Shown: positions 12,361-25,084, numbered from the stretch's first letter. The stretch is DNA of 64,000 bases from Lepidurus packardi (GCA_023053545.1 JAKZAN010000006.1:5337001-5401000), one strand, 5' to 3'. Program-made: numbers and translations. The notes: generated by a model not told the origin, from the letters alone.

Positions 12361-12743
12361 CCCTGGAGAACCGTATCTTTATGTAAGGAAATAACAGGCT
12401 AGGATGATACACAATTTCTATAGTTTATGGCAGAGATTTCCTTGGGGCCTTTGTAGCATGTCAACACAATGGCTTTTGGTCTGATCCCAATAGAAAGTGA
12501 AATGAGGTTTAAAGCTTTTGTTGGTCTTTAATTCCTCTGAGCAGGGATTTTTCCCCTTTCTGTTTCTTCTGCTACACTATATAATGTAACGAAGGAACTA
12601 TCTAAAAGAAACACGCTTCCTGTAGCACGGATGTAGATGTGGTTCAAGGTAACAGCAATCATTTCTTTTGGTTCCTGAAAACTTGCTGAGACACAAGGCC
12701 AACCAGGTACCCAGTGATTCAGCCTCCTCCTTCGTCAAGCGCA

Positions 12744-12751
12744 TATAAAAG
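12744..12751 (+). promoter_or_regulatory. TATA box of the second Gly/Tyr-rich gene
   Basis: TATAAAAG within TATAAAAGGACC, 81 bases before the ATG at 12832. Confidence 0.75.
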
Positions 12752-12831
12752 GACCAAGCGTGAGGCACTACTATTTGTAGATCTACTCCAGTCTGCATGC
12801 TAGTAACAATCTCCTGAATTTGCCCAGCAAA

Positions 12832-13644
12832 ATGAAGTCTGTCACTCTGGTACGTTTAATTGTAGATGTTTTTTCTTCTCTTTAATACCTCGTAGCATTT
12901 ATTGGAAATTTATCATAAAACTAAATTATTATAGATTTATTCATGCAAGTTTTTTTTTTTCAACAGGTATTTTTAGTATCGGCCGCCTCGATGGCGATTG
13001 CCGCTCCTCATGTGTATTTTGGTAACGAAGGGCTCGGAGTTGGTCTAGGCGGCGCTGGACTTGGAATCGGACTTGGATTAGGCGGCTCACAGTACGGTGG
13101 ATATGGAGGCCAGTACGGTCAAGGAGGACAGTACGGTCAAGGAGGCCAATATGGTGGCTTAGGAGGACAGTATGGCGGACTAGGTGGACAATATGGTGGC
13201 TTAGGAGGACAGTATGGCGGACTAGGTGGACAATATGGTGGACATGGTGGACAGTATGGCGGTCTTGGTGGACAATATGGCGGATTAGGTGGACAATATG
13301 GAAGCCAGTATGGTAGCCAGTACGGTGGTGGTCACCAACACGGCAGTTATGGTGGTTACCCCGGAGCTGGTTTGTACGGAGGCCAACAAGGCGGTTACGG
13401 AGGTAAACTTTTTCGACTATTTAAAATGAAATATTAAAATAGATTTGTAAACCTGGATGTTCTTTTCGGCTACTTAGGACATACCCATGGAGGATATGGT
13501 CAACAACAAGGATATGGCGCCGGATACCCTGGTAGCTACTTGGGCGGTGGTTATGGCGGCCAGGGGGCAGGTCTTGGAGCTGGATTGTTAGGCTCATCAG
13601 GCTACAGAAGCGCGAGCAAGGCAGAAACCAAGAAAGAACACTAA
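12832..13644 (+). CDS. Glycine/tyrosine/glutamine-rich secreted protein (cuticle-like), copy 2
   Basis: Exons 12832-12849, 12967-13402 and 13478-13644 join in phase to 206 residues. MKSVTLVFLVSAASMAIA is a signal peptide split by the first intron. The mature part is low complexity: GLGVGLGGAGLGIGLGLGG, then about ten QYGGLGG-type heptads, then QYGS, HGGYG and GAGL blocks, with a short charged tail (KAETKKEH). Repeats of aromatic and Gly residues suit an elastic or adhesive structural protein of cuticle or secretions. No catalytic or metal site is visible. A 42-base unit is perfectly duplicated (13153-13194 and 13195-13236), showing recent internal expansion, so length probably varies between individuals. 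TATA at 12744, poly(A) signal at 13705. Confidence 0.87.
13120..13320 (+). repeat. QYGGLGG-coding minisatellite
   Basis: 21-base codon-level repeat inside the second Gly/Tyr gene. It is organised as a 42-base higher-order unit with two exact copies at 13153-13236; the flanking copies differ mainly at third codon positions. Confidence 0.85.
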
Positions 13645-13704
13645 GAGATAGTATCTATATGTCAACGCGATGAACGAAACAATTTTAAAATTGTAACTTA
13701 TTAT

Positions 13705-13710
13705 AATAAA
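13705..13710 (+). promoter_or_regulatory. Polyadenylation signal AATAAA
   Basis: Canonical hexamer 61 bases after the stop codon of the second Gly/Tyr-rich gene, nearly the same spacing as in its neighbour. Confidence 0.75.
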
Positions 13711-14622
13711 ATGATTCAACTAAATCAAATCGCTCAACGGATTTTCCTTCTTAAACCTTACAAACCGTTTTTCTTGTCATTTAATGAACAGGTTTCCATG
13801 CAGATTGCAGTTAGAGGCGTTAAATTTTCTCGGATACCTTGTTCAGTAAAGTAATTAATAGGATTTAAACGTTCGTTTACTTCTAAACCTTCCCAAACTA
13901 CTTTCCGTATGACAAGAGGATTTAGTCCCTTGCGTACAATGTAACAACAACAGAGTACCCAAGGTCTATGCTAATGAGTTTCATATAAACAGGTATATAG
14001 GTCACATGAGCCGGAACATATGGTCAAATATACCCGAAACTACGCAAATATGCAGCTGGTATTCATGCAAGGTCGCTACGGCACCTCATTCACACGCTGT
14101 CTAAATACGAATAGCAACGAAAACGTTATAATATGAGCTAAATCTTTAAAAAATCCATCATAACTTTAATTTAACTAAAATTTTAACTTATTTCTATTTA
14201 ATTATCCATTTTTATTGCTGCTAACTATTTTTGTTTATTAGTTTTATTCTTTATTTTTGTTATTTTTAGTATTTCTCTTTTTATTAAATGCAGTGCAGGA
14301 TGATTACGGGAGATTCCATCACTAAGATGTTACTTGCTGAGTCCGTTGATGGCGCTAACATCGCTCTCAAGTTAACGCCGATAAAGTAGAGGAAATTCAT
14401 CCCATCTCCTCCTTTTCTTTACTCGCTACTGTTCAGTTTGAAATCATCCGCGCTTGGCGGTTAGTGCGTTGTTGGCCCATTGTGCCCAAAATAAACTTGT
14501 TTGTTTCGTGAGTTGAGTGTCTGTGTGTACTGTGCCACGTAGCACGGTTCTGTACTTTTTAACCAGTTTTGTTGTTTAACTATACTTACGAACTTACTTT
14601 ACTAGAAAGGTGCCAGTTAAAG
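13711..14622 (+). other. Intergenic region and 5' leader of the HURP-like gene
   Basis: AT-rich at 14110-14290, then more balanced. No TATA box is obvious, as expected for a cell-cycle gene. The leader probably begins somewhere in 14300-14600. No other feature seen. Confidence 0.4.
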
Positions 14623-17600
14623 ATGAGTCAGACAAATATAAGAGAAATTGACGTGAAACGAAGGCCACTGAAGTTCTCCAACGCTGAAAATGCTCGCGTT
14701 TTGCGTCAACACGACCACTCAGTTCGCCGACGTAGCACGAGATTCGATGTGGTCAATGAACGTCGTGGTTTAAGTTCAATAACGGATGAAGAAACGTCTG
14801 TGACCAAAAGTGCGCCTGCAATCCAACGAATTAAGCATGCAGCTTTAAACACAAACTCCACCTTACTCAACGTCAACGGTAACTAATCTAAGAATACCTT
14901 AATCTCCAACTATAACACTCATTATCATTTTGTTTCTGTTATTACAGTTCCTGTCGCCCCAATTGGCAAGCCCAAGACTGAACAAGAGCTCAAATCCAAG
15001 CTAAAGGTCTACAAGGAGCAGAAACGCATCATAGAAGCCCAACGCAAGGCTGTCAAGAAGCCAGTTTTCGTCGTTCCGACCCATAGTCTGGCTCCTACTT
15101 CTACTACGACGTCTGCCAATGCTAAACCGGCCGTTTCTCAGCCCAATCGTGCCAAAGAAGCTGCAGAGAAACTCCACAAGAAGCCTGAAACGTCTGGGAT
15201 TGTCACTCGTTCAACTGCCGCCATATCTGCGTTGCAAAACCAGCGAATTACTCGTTCCCAGGCGCAGAAACTCAAACCTTCCGTCCTTCAATTGACGGTA
15301 CCACAAGAATCAGCTCCTTCGAAAAAGTCTCACATTCCCATAAAGACAACTCGTAAAGCTGCTCCCAAGGTGTCAGAGCCAGCGAAAACTGATGTTCGGG
15401 AACCATTCGTCCCCACTGACTTCCAATTCAAAGTACTTTTAAATTTCCCTTTGAATCATTTTATAATGAATTTATTTTTCGTTCATTAGGCTCCTCCAAC
15501 GCTGTCAAATTTCAGCCATCTTTTCAACCAAGCCCAGGAAGAGAAATTAACCACAGCAATTTCTGGACTATCTTTTATGTCGCCTGTAAAGAAAATTCAA
15601 CAAGGAATTCAAGAAAACAGGTCATTTTCGTCGCCTTTTTCACTGTTTTTAATAGAGAAATTAATGGATTTTAATTTTTTTTTTTTATTTAGTTTCGAAT
15701 TTTCGCCTCTGGTTTTCAACAACCCTAACATTACCATGACCAGGGGATCCAGTAGTCGACGCAGGCAAGCAAAGTATGCTGCAGAGAGACTAGCCGAAGC
15801 GGAGAAATCTATATTAAGTACGCAATATAAAAAAATTGCTTTAAATTGGCTGAATTGTTTTAAAAAGGACTTACATTGTTTCTAATTTGCATTTTGATTG
15901 GATTTTAGACTCGCCAGCATTAAAAGCAGTGGAAAATCCTGTTTGGACACTTCGAGAAGAAGCCGCTTCTCCTGTACCCAAATTGAACATGGAATCTGTG
16001 ATAGAAGACCAGGAAATGCCTCAAGAAGGATCTGCCAGCTCTACAACCAACGATAGCAATGTAGAAGTGGAGCCAAAGAGCGAACAGCCGGTGGAAATGA
16101 ATCCCACAGCTTCAGATTCAAGCGAGAAGAGTGTAGAGTACTTCAGGCAAGGAATTGATTAACACATTTTGGGTTTTCGGGGCTAAATTGAAGTTTCTTC
16201 TTGATGTTCTTGATAGGAATCTTGTGAAACACCATGCAGAACGTCTGAGGGTATGTTGGGAGGAATGGGAGTCGCTTTTGGACGGTTCGGATGCTTCTGT
16301 GCCTGAAAACGTGTGTGGTGACATTCGGTGTGCTGTTTACAAGGCGCAGTTGCTCGTCAAGGACCGTTTTGAACAGTTTTCTGGCCTTATCGACAACTGC
16401 GAGTTCCAAACGGGCGAAAAACCAGTCCATTGTAGCGACTTGGCTGGATTTTGGGACTTGATTTACTTACCCGTAAGTCAATCGTGTTTAACGGACACTT
16501 TTTGAATGTTTTCCTTAAAGCTAATGCGGTAAACTTAAAGGTGGCAGATGTGGATTCGATGTTTGAAGAGCTTCACAAAGTCAGAGCCAACAACTGGCAA
16601 AAAGAGGAAGAAAATGTGAAGAAACCGACTGTCGTAAAGAAGAAAATGGCCAAGAAACCCGTAAAGAAAGTGACAGGTCAAGCTGTTAGAGTTAAATCTT
16701 CGTTGCAAGAAATCATTAATGGTAAAACATTTTTATTTAATAATATATTTTATATAATAATAATATATTTTTTATTATTATTATATTATATTCAAAAATA
16801 ATAAGATATTTAATGAATAAATATAATAACCAAGAGTTATAACACAAAACTGTTATTAGCTTATTAACAAACTGTTATTTTTACATTTTATTTCATTTTT
16901 GGATTATAGATATTTTTGGATTTCATTTTATTTCATTTTTGGATTATAGATATTTTTGGATTTCATTTTATTTTATTTTTTATTATGAATTTTTTTTACA
17001 TATTTATATTAGTTTCTAACTGTTTATTAACTTATTAGTGTTTTATTACTGTTCCTAACAGTTATTTATTAACTTTCTAAGTGTTATTTTGTAAGTTTTC
17101 AAGTTCAGTTTTTTATTCAAATTTTTAATAATTTTTATTTTATGTTTATAGCTAAACGGCGACAGCTTGCTGCGGCTAAATCTCCTAAAGCTTCGCCCCA
17201 TAACCGCTTATCGACCCCAGGTGCTTCCGTTACGCGCTCGGCGACCTCGGCTTCTACTAAAAAAGCCGAAGTAATTTTTGAATGTCTTTCGAAAGGTTGA
17301 CAAGGGGGCGGAGCTATAGCTTGTAAACCCATTGGCTAATTTTAACCTTAGGTGAGCGGAACTCCTCGCAGAAGCGGACGTCGTTCATCTTCTCATAAAC
17401 TGGCATTCACGCCTGGACTTGCCGTAAACGGAACACCCGCTGCACCTACTCCGAAAACGAGGAAGAAATCTCTCAAATCCGAAGCGAGTTCTAAGCCAGA
17501 AGCACGGGAACAACCAGAAGGGCAGGATATAGTCATATTTAGCATTGACGCCAAATCGGATGCGGATGATGAAGTGAAAGACATGGATGAAGATAGTCTT

Positions 17601-18702
17601 GAAGCCCAAATTCAGCCCTTACCTACCATATACATTGATTCTCGTAAGAAAAATAAGAAAAATTTCACAATTTTGGTGTTGTTTTTTAATGGCATTTTTA
17701 TTGTAGCTAGTGCAGTTCGTATGAAGGAAATACCAATGCCAGCAATTCACCACACCTACAGTCGGAAACAACCCGACGTGGACACTCTCAGCCCCGAGAA
17801 GGAAAGAAATGCTGTCTTCGATTATTTACTGGAGAAGCCTCAACCGGGTCCAGAAATTTTGCCTGCAGAATACGTCGAAACGTATTATGAATCATCTCCT
17901 TCTCCAGCAGAAAACTTCGGTAACCCTAAATGTCCCTTTTATTAGTTTTTTTTAATAAAATTCTTAAACAAATTCTAATTTTAATTAAATATTCTAGCAA
18001 AAGTATAATTTTATTATAATTCCAGCAGAAATAGCCCTAATAGTATGTGGTATCTTGTAGTATTTTTAATAATATTTTGTTCCTTTGTGCTATAATTTCT
18101 TACTATTATTTATCTTTATTTTATTTTAATATTACTATTTATTTTAATATTATTATTTATGTTAATATTTATATTTTCTTAATGTTATTTATATGGCTTC
18201 CAGGTATTGGGGAAGAGCCGGAAGATTCATTTGATTTCTCCACTGATTTGGATGCCAGTACTAGAAGTGGTATCAACTTGCGGCGTCATTCCAAGCTCGT
18301 TTCGTCTGCATTTCGCCAAGGGTCAACTTTGCCTGGTAAAATTAGCTTGAATTTTCTCGCTTTTTATGAAAGGGCGGAAAAATCTAAAAATTTCTCATTC
18401 ATTTCTCCTTCGCTTTCAGCTATTGCCGAAGCCGCAAACGGGCACGGCGGGTCCTTTTCGACGGCAGCACAAGTATCTCTTGATACATTGCCAGGTACTG
18501 ACACATCGCCCATCTCCAAATCTTTCCATTCTAACTCTCCGAAATAAAAAAAAATGTTTTAACTTTCTAATTAATGTATGTACTAGGCTCTGCCCGTACC
18601 CGGAAACGACGAGAATCACGTGGCCGGCCGAGTTTGCTCTTCAGCCAAGAAGACATCTCTTCTGTGGGCGTAGCGCCTGGCGATGACTTGATGAAATTTT
18701 AA
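14623..18702 (+). CDS. DLGAP5: HURP/DLGAP5 (Drosophila Mars) homologue, mitotic spindle microtubule-associated protein with GKAP domain
   Basis: Thirteen exons: 14623-14878, 14948-15432, 15490-15620, 15693-15817, 15909-16146, 16217-16472, 16541-16721, 17152-17270, 17352-17643, 17707-17919, 18204-18335, 18420-18494 and 18587-18702. All phases agree and the product is 872 residues; human HURP is about 850. A basic N-terminus is followed by a charged KxYKEQKRIIEAQRKAVKK helix that resembles the HURP microtubule-binding segment. The GKAP homology domain spans about residues 410-530 (YFRNLVKHHAERLRVCWEEW, GDIRCAVYKAQLLVKDRFEQ, DLAGFWDLIYLPVADVDSMF). The C-terminal half is Ser/Thr/Lys-rich with TPK-type CDK sites (TPAAPTPKTRK) and ends in a conserved-looking RPSLLFSQEDIS motif. 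By family knowledge it stabilises kinetochore fibres downstream of Ran and Aurora A. The ATG at 14623 is chosen as the first in-frame ATG. Intron 5 (16147-16216) uses a GC donor. Confidence 0.92.
16722..17151 (+). other. AT-rich intron 7 of the HURP-like gene with a short tandem repeat
   Basis: 430-base intron, strongly AT-rich. A 40-base unit (TTTCATTTTATTTCATTTTT then GGATTATAGATATTTTTGGA) is tandemly duplicated around 16880-16975. No coding content. Confidence 0.6.
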
Positions 18703-20400
18703 AAACCAAATGGGAACAACAAAATTCACGCACATTTTATCGTTTTATTCTGAATTTGATGTATATTTTAGTAGCCCATTGCAGGCGTTTTTTAGGTGTT
18801 TTCTACCGGCTCTGAAATTTTCTAGAAGCGTATTTAGGGCAAGAGTTTCATGAGATTCATGTATGTAATTTGATTTTTAACTTTTTTTTTTACAACTATT
18901 TTCCAGGCGAAATAAAAATCAGGCGTAGCAGATTTACTGTCTGATTTATCGCAGAGTGGGGAAGTAATCGGACATGCGAGCCTAAACCTGGTGGCGGAAG
19001 GTTGACAAGTCAAACTTGGAGGTGATGTGGCTCGTTCGACTAATGCGTCAGTATTCTCCTGCAAGCTTTCGCTCAGGCTCGCGCCTCAAACTGATAAACA
19101 GCGTAGGGAGGTGTCGGTGTGGTTTGAAAAGTTCTGGCGTGTCTTTTGGCGACTGGAGGAGGAGGGAGGAGAGGCTCGGCAGAAAGGGTCGTAATAGTTT
19201 CTGACAAACTTCAGACGGAACAGTTTTTTCCAAGTTTTTTGTTGGCCGCTTAGTCTGCTCCACCTGGTCCGTTTCGCAAAAGGGAGGTTTGCTCTTCTAT
19301 TCATCTTCAGCCGGGGTTTTCTGAGTCAGCGTTGCTGAGTGACGGTTCTTATCGTCAAGGGAGGAGGTTGGGTTAGGGTTAGAGGCGTTTGGGTGGCCGT
19401 TTTTGAACCAGTGCCATGATGTGTCTCATCGACCTTTGGCGCAAAAGGACAGAATATTAATTCCCGGGCTATGGCATGCGTTGCAATCATAGCACAGAGT
19501 TGCGCTCATAAGTCTGTTCCGTCTGGACAGACGGACCGCTTCTGTATACAGTTATACACCAAGCGATTGAGTCCTTGCCGGTTTTTTAAGGGGGGAGTCT
19601 AGTTGCTGTCAGGAATGAAGCGTGTCAGAAATTCTCTAAACAAGGAGTTGGTTGATTTTGGGGGCAGTATTTTTATAGCTGGCCGCCGTCTAGTTAGAAA
19701 AAGAAGTTCAATCTGATCTCGGAGGAAGTTGATTCTTGATTCATCTTTTCGTGAATGTCGCAGCGTTACTGGCAAACGATACGGAAAAGGAGGCGGGAGT
19801 TAGTTAGGAGGCATTGAGTTAGAAAATAAGAAGCATGAGCGAGATGATAGAAAGATTTACGTTAAAGTATTTCTTCGGTTCTTTCTTAGGTTACATTACA
19901 AGGAGGCGGGGAAAAAACGACACGTGGATCGGCATCTTTTGTCGCTTGGGAGCCAGGAAGGACTGCAGTTTTTCGTTGCAAGTAAGCGGGGCTTCGTTTG
20001 TTTCTAATCTGACTACTGATGTTGAAAGATGAGAACGCTTTTCTTTTTCGTGTTGGACGAGTTATTATTATTATGGCTGGGTTCAGCTGCATTTAACTTA
20101 GAACTTTTCGCGGCAGCAAGTGTCCAGAAAGAAAAATTTCTGAGCGTCCCCAGCAAACTCGCTCGATAGTGATCTAACGAGTCTTGTTATAATTCCTTAT
20201 TTTTATTTTTAAAAGTGTCCAATGAAAAGGGAGTTCTAAAGTTCATTAGTTGAGGCATTCAGCATAGTCCAGAGATGTCGCCACCTATTGCCTTTTCTGC
20301 GCAGTGATTTAGCTGCTGATACTTTTTTTAATTGAGACATTTCCGAGGATAAGTTGCAAGGAAGACAGTCCAAAAAAATGGACATTGTAGTTCAGGAATG
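18703..20400. other. Intergenic region after the HURP-like gene
   Basis: Contains the HURP 3' UTR; the nearest AATAAA is at 18911-18916. The remainder shows short open frames on both strands with no recognisable domain and no splice-consistent chain. No gene called. Confidence 0.45.
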
Positions 20401-20415
20401 CTTGCAGAAACCTTT

Positions 20416-20557
20416 ATTAATTTCAAGTATTACTGAAATACTCAATGCAGCAATACTATTGATGAATAAATGCTTTTAATTAATGCAGTTAAATTAAAAA
20501 CATTTATTCATCAATAGTATTGCTGCATTGAGTATTTCAGTAATACTTGAAATTAAT
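20416..20557. repeat. Perfect 57-base inverted repeat with 28-base spacer
   Basis: Arms 20416-20472 and 20501-20557 are exact reverse complements over 57 bases (arm begins ATTAATTTCAAGTATTACTG). The spacer is AT-rich. Shorter fragments of the arm (AATTTCAGTAATTCTTGAAA, GAAATACTCAATGC) recur at 20560-20640. The structure fits a foldback/MITE-like element or a long RNA hairpin. It encodes no protein. Confidence 0.9.
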
Positions 20558-21240
20558 TCTTAAAATTAATAATTTCAGTAATTCTTGAAATTAATACTTA
20601 AAAGTTAAATTCTTTAAGTGTTAGTGAAATACTCAATGCTAAAATAACTAGTCATGTTAAAAATGGTATAAGAAATGTTAATACTTAAGAAATGCAGAAA
20701 TAATGTTATTGCAGTGGTATTCTGCAGAAATAACATTAATGCAGGGATACTCTACAGAAATACTCGATTTATCAGTCATGTTTTAACGAGCGAATACTTT
20801 AGAATATGGGATTATTACAGCCGAGGCGGTACATTACTGCTCCGCATTTCAGCTATTGTATTTCCTAGAAAGCCACGCTAAAATATTTAGAATTTATTCC
20901 AGAAATTGGCCGAGAAAGTATTTGCGGACATTTTCATCTGTCGTCGCCAGTTTCCATAAAACTACAGAAAGGGGGAGAATGCGATGCGCCGCCGACTGCA
21001 GAAATGTTCGGTTATTTCTGCCGTTGAAAACATTCGCAGAAATGCAGTCTAGTTTTCGCAGAATAGCCATTAAAAAATCCTATAAACACAACCAGTACCA
21101 GAACATTATGGGAATACTAAAAATGCTTCTTTTTTATATATAAAAAAAAACTATATATTTGTTACTCTGCAGAAATGAAGACAAAAAACAAATGAAACAA
21201 AACCAAAAAAACTATATATTTGTTACTCTGCAGATTTATT
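20558..21240. repeat. Degenerate repeats rich in CTGCAGAAAT
   Basis: Multiple CTGCAGAAATA/TGCAGAAATA segments and arm fragments of the adjacent inverted repeat. ACTATATATTTGTTACTCTG occurs at about 21150 and again at about 21211 as a direct repeat. Reads as decayed mobile-element DNA; no ORF. Confidence 0.5.
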
Positions 21241-24200
21241 AAGACGCATCGTAACATTTTTATTACATTTCCCCGAAAATATCTATCTGTCTTTCTGCGT
21301 CTTAGCAGCCAGCCACCTACACCACATGCCTTTTGGGGGGCGCAAAAAGCTTTTATCGGGATGTGGGTGCTCTGACAGACTGGGTCCGTCATGAAGGGAG
21401 GCAAGTGGTCTCTGTTGACTTTACAACTTTTCCTTGGGCCCCGCCGCTTCATAGCCCAAAGAGCAAAAGGCCAAAGCAACAGACGCAATTGACTACAAAT
21501 CCACGCTCTCTCTCTGTCTGCCGCCTTCATCCCAGCACGTTCCACTTCCCAATACTAACAACCAAAAATCTTCCAGGAGTTTTTTTCATGTGACGTCAAA
21601 CCCCGACCTTTTGAATCGTAGCGTGTCTGTGATGCGAGGATGTAGTAAGAGCGAGAGCGTGTGTGCGTTTTAGTTGGGCAAGAAAGATGGTGTGTGCCAT
21701 GGCGCCAAACTTGCTGGTCTGTTCCTTTGGTGTGCTCCTCCTGGAGGGATAAATTGGAAAGAAGGAAAAAAAGATGCTGATGGTGCGGGTGGGCCTGCCT
21801 GGAACCGAGAGAGAGAGAGACGGAGAGATGAGGTTGCAGCAGCAAAAGACCGTCCCAGAAATAGCTTCCAGCTCAAGGGGGCCCATCACTAATCATCCAA
21901 GTACTAATATACCTTGTTTCTATACGTAGTTTCTCTCCCTTTGACAAGAGCGTGGCTTTGACCCCCTCCTAACCCCTCCCCTCTCCCCCTCTTAAAAGCT
22001 TTGGCATAACCCGCGGCCGCCATCTTGGAACAGGCTCGCGGGAGCAGATTTCGATAGCTTTTAACTTATATTTTGGGGTTCATAAAACGGCCAAAAGAAG
22101 CTGAATTCTTGGCTACATTAAGTGTTATATCTCTTTCCTCCTTTCTTGTTTTTTCTACTTTTTTAAAAAGCGGATTGATGATAACTATGCGATTTAGGAG
22201 CGGTGGTGGACAGTGACAGCGGTTTTGGCAACGGACGGAGACCCCTCGCAGCAATGTGCTACAAGCAGAAAGCGCAGCGCCAGTTAAAAAGCGGTCCCAT
22301 TTGGTAAGCAATTTATTCGGGAGTATATACGTTTGCTTATGATTGGCTTGGATGAGGTTATGAAGACGTGCCAGGTGCCAAGGCAGCAAGAGAGGAAACG
22401 GAAAACTTGGGGTGTTTTAAAGGCCTATTTCTGCTTGTCCAGTTATAAAAGACGCGGGGACGGGACAGCTTTGCCAATTTGGCGCTCATCCTGGGCGTTA
22501 TGCAGAACCCTATATTAACCCAGCACGGAATCTGGAATCAGATGGAATGAAGAGAAAGAGAAGAGAGGGAGATCTTAGGAAGCGATCTGGCACGCCATAA
22601 CCTTCTGCTATATTTTGGGAAAAAAAGAGAGATACTAGCCAGACTCGCAAAGGGGGTTGGAGTGGGGGTGAAAAAGGGTCCATCGCCCTCTTCGGCCTGT
22701 CAGTAAACAAAGATGGACCAGGCTTAAGAAAAGTAGGCAGCCTAAAAAAAAAAACATCTAAAGGGCCTCTTAAGCACAGAGAGGTAAACATATGTCCTTA
22801 CAACCTATTTCACAGAGCCGGAAACACAACTACCAGAAAGGCCACCCTGTTGGCACCAAGAGGGTCCCCTTGTACCCTTACCCCAAACTCATCTTAATGC
22901 TTCCATGTAATAGTAATACTTTGAACATCTCGAATATTCCAAGTTACGTCTAGAGGAAGTTCCAGAAGTTTCAACTAGTCTTATCGTCATAGTTTTTCGA
23001 TTATTTTGTTTTAGATTTCTCGAAATTTATTGCGATTTTGCTGTAGAAATGGACTTCTGAAATAGTTTGTTATTGAGCGCTGAATTTTTTCTATTGAAAT
23101 CTATTTATTGTAAAAAGGTTTTTTTGCTGAAAGCTATTTATTGTCAGGTTTCAATGCATCAGTACGGTGAAAGTTTAATTGTTAAAATCAATATTTGTTT
23201 ATTATTTTTCATAAATTATGGCATGTTTTTAGGTTGGTGTTGCAAGGAATCGATTATTTGTAGAACTGCGCAATACCAATAGTGAAACATTGTTCTTTTG
23301 GAGTTTTAAATAAAGAAATTTCATTGTTGGAATGCAATATGAATAACCTAGTTTTAGTCCAGAAATCGATTACTTATAAGGAATTATCAATCCACGGAGT
23401 CATTGTTGATCTAGAATTGGAATTAAAATAAAGCAATACGATAGTCGATATGATCGGAAAATGATTCTTAAAGTCAATATTTAGAAAGGGACGGATAGGA
23501 CAGTGCAAACGGTTGTAAACAAAGTTTCGTTGCTGATGGAAGTGGAAGTGGAAAGGTTTTAATATTGTTCAGCCTATGAAGCGATTAATAATGCATTAAT
23601 TCGAAAAAACTACAAAGAACATTCAATTGGTAAGCATTAAAACGTACCTAAATGAAATTGGTATGAACTTATTATTGTTGAAATCATTTTGAAACTGCAT
23701 AATTCTCACAATTTCCCAAGGAATCGATTAGTCGCTAAGAAGGCGCAATACCAATAGTTAACAACAATGGCTGGGGCCCGCTTGTTTACTAGAGTTTTTG
23801 ATACTAAATACGCTAATACTCGAACGTTCAACTTGCCTTCCATTTGTCCTCAAGCGATTTTAAAAATAAATGTGAAACACAAACAAGAAAAGTAGCGGTG
23901 ACAGGTAAAATACTTCCAATTAACTAATTACTCTGTGTAATTTGGCTACGTGCAGAACTACTCCACTGGGGCTAATGGCAAACATGGCCGCCATGACAGT
24001 TTATAACTCGCCAAGATTGGCAAGGGATACTCTATCCGCCATTTAGAATTTTTCCTTTAGCATGCAAAATGAGTCTGACTCACGCAGCTTAAAAGTATCA
24101 TGTTAAGCCATAAACGCCATAAGTGGTGCATTAAGCCCTATCCAACGCACAACACTACGATGACGTCACATCCGTCTTACTAGCACTACCTCTAACAAAT

Positions 24201-24720
24201 GCCCACAATGCAACACGAAGTACAATAGTACATTAAACGGTGCGTAAAATTTTCATATAAATATACAGGTTGGACGTCACGTTATCCCATTTGCATTAGC
24301 GTCTATAGCATCGTGTTCGGATAACATTACTCGCTTCCGTTTTTCCCAGCAGCAAATTCTGGAAAGGTCGAAATGCTTGTTAGCAATCTCGTGACAGTTT
24401 TCTAAGTTTTTTCTACATTTTTTTCCCATTCTCCCAGCAAAAAAGACATTCCGAAAGCCAAGAGGGGGATAGGTTCTTCCAAAAGCAGTTTGCAGGTATA
24501 TTAGGAAGTAACTTGGAAGGGAAGAAACGATGGAATGGACTATTTTTTTTAAGGATAGTCGTGTTAGTGATCTAGCTGCAGCATATTAGGTTATTTTTTC
24601 GTTCCTTGAATGTTGGCCCATAAATCCACGGTACTAATGCAATCAGACGTCGTAGGATCGTTTGGGAAACCAGGCCTAGGCTAATTATAGGAGAAGCATA
24701 GCTACATCGTCTCCCAACTG
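21241..24720. other. Gene-poor intergenic DNA
   Basis: No supported gene. The short frames on both strands are not related to any family I recognise. A segment with GCGCAATACCAATAGT near 23270 recurs near 23743 in similar context (GGAATCGATTA upstream), indicating an old dispersed duplication. Confidence 0.45.
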
Positions 24721-24721
24721 G

Positions 24722-24760
24722 ATGGATGGATGGATGTGTGTGTGTGTGTGTGTGTTGTAT
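24722..24760. repeat. GATG / TG microsatellite
   Basis: Four GATG units followed by an uninterrupted run of TG dinucleotides; more TG-rich sequence continues to about 24800. Confidence 0.9.
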
Positions 24761-25084
24761 GCGAGTGTGTGTGTATATAGATGTATGTGTGTGTGTCTGA
24801 GTTTTAGGAGGAGGGAGTGGCAGAGCAGGAGGAGGATTGAAGAGGAGGAAAAGAGCCTGAGTAAACAACCTGGTGCTCCTTCGCACGTCTTGGCTTTCTT
24901 GGCAGGGGCACACAAGCTTGCAGCCGGTCCATTGAACGCTGGTGACGTCTTCCACCTTTGACCTTTAATTTGACGGGAACCTGGCGTGATAGCAATATGG
25001 AAATCATATCTTTATGGCTAAACGTTTCGCGCAGTGTTTATTGGGGTCACACACACACTCACTTCTCCTTAACAAAAATAGGGT

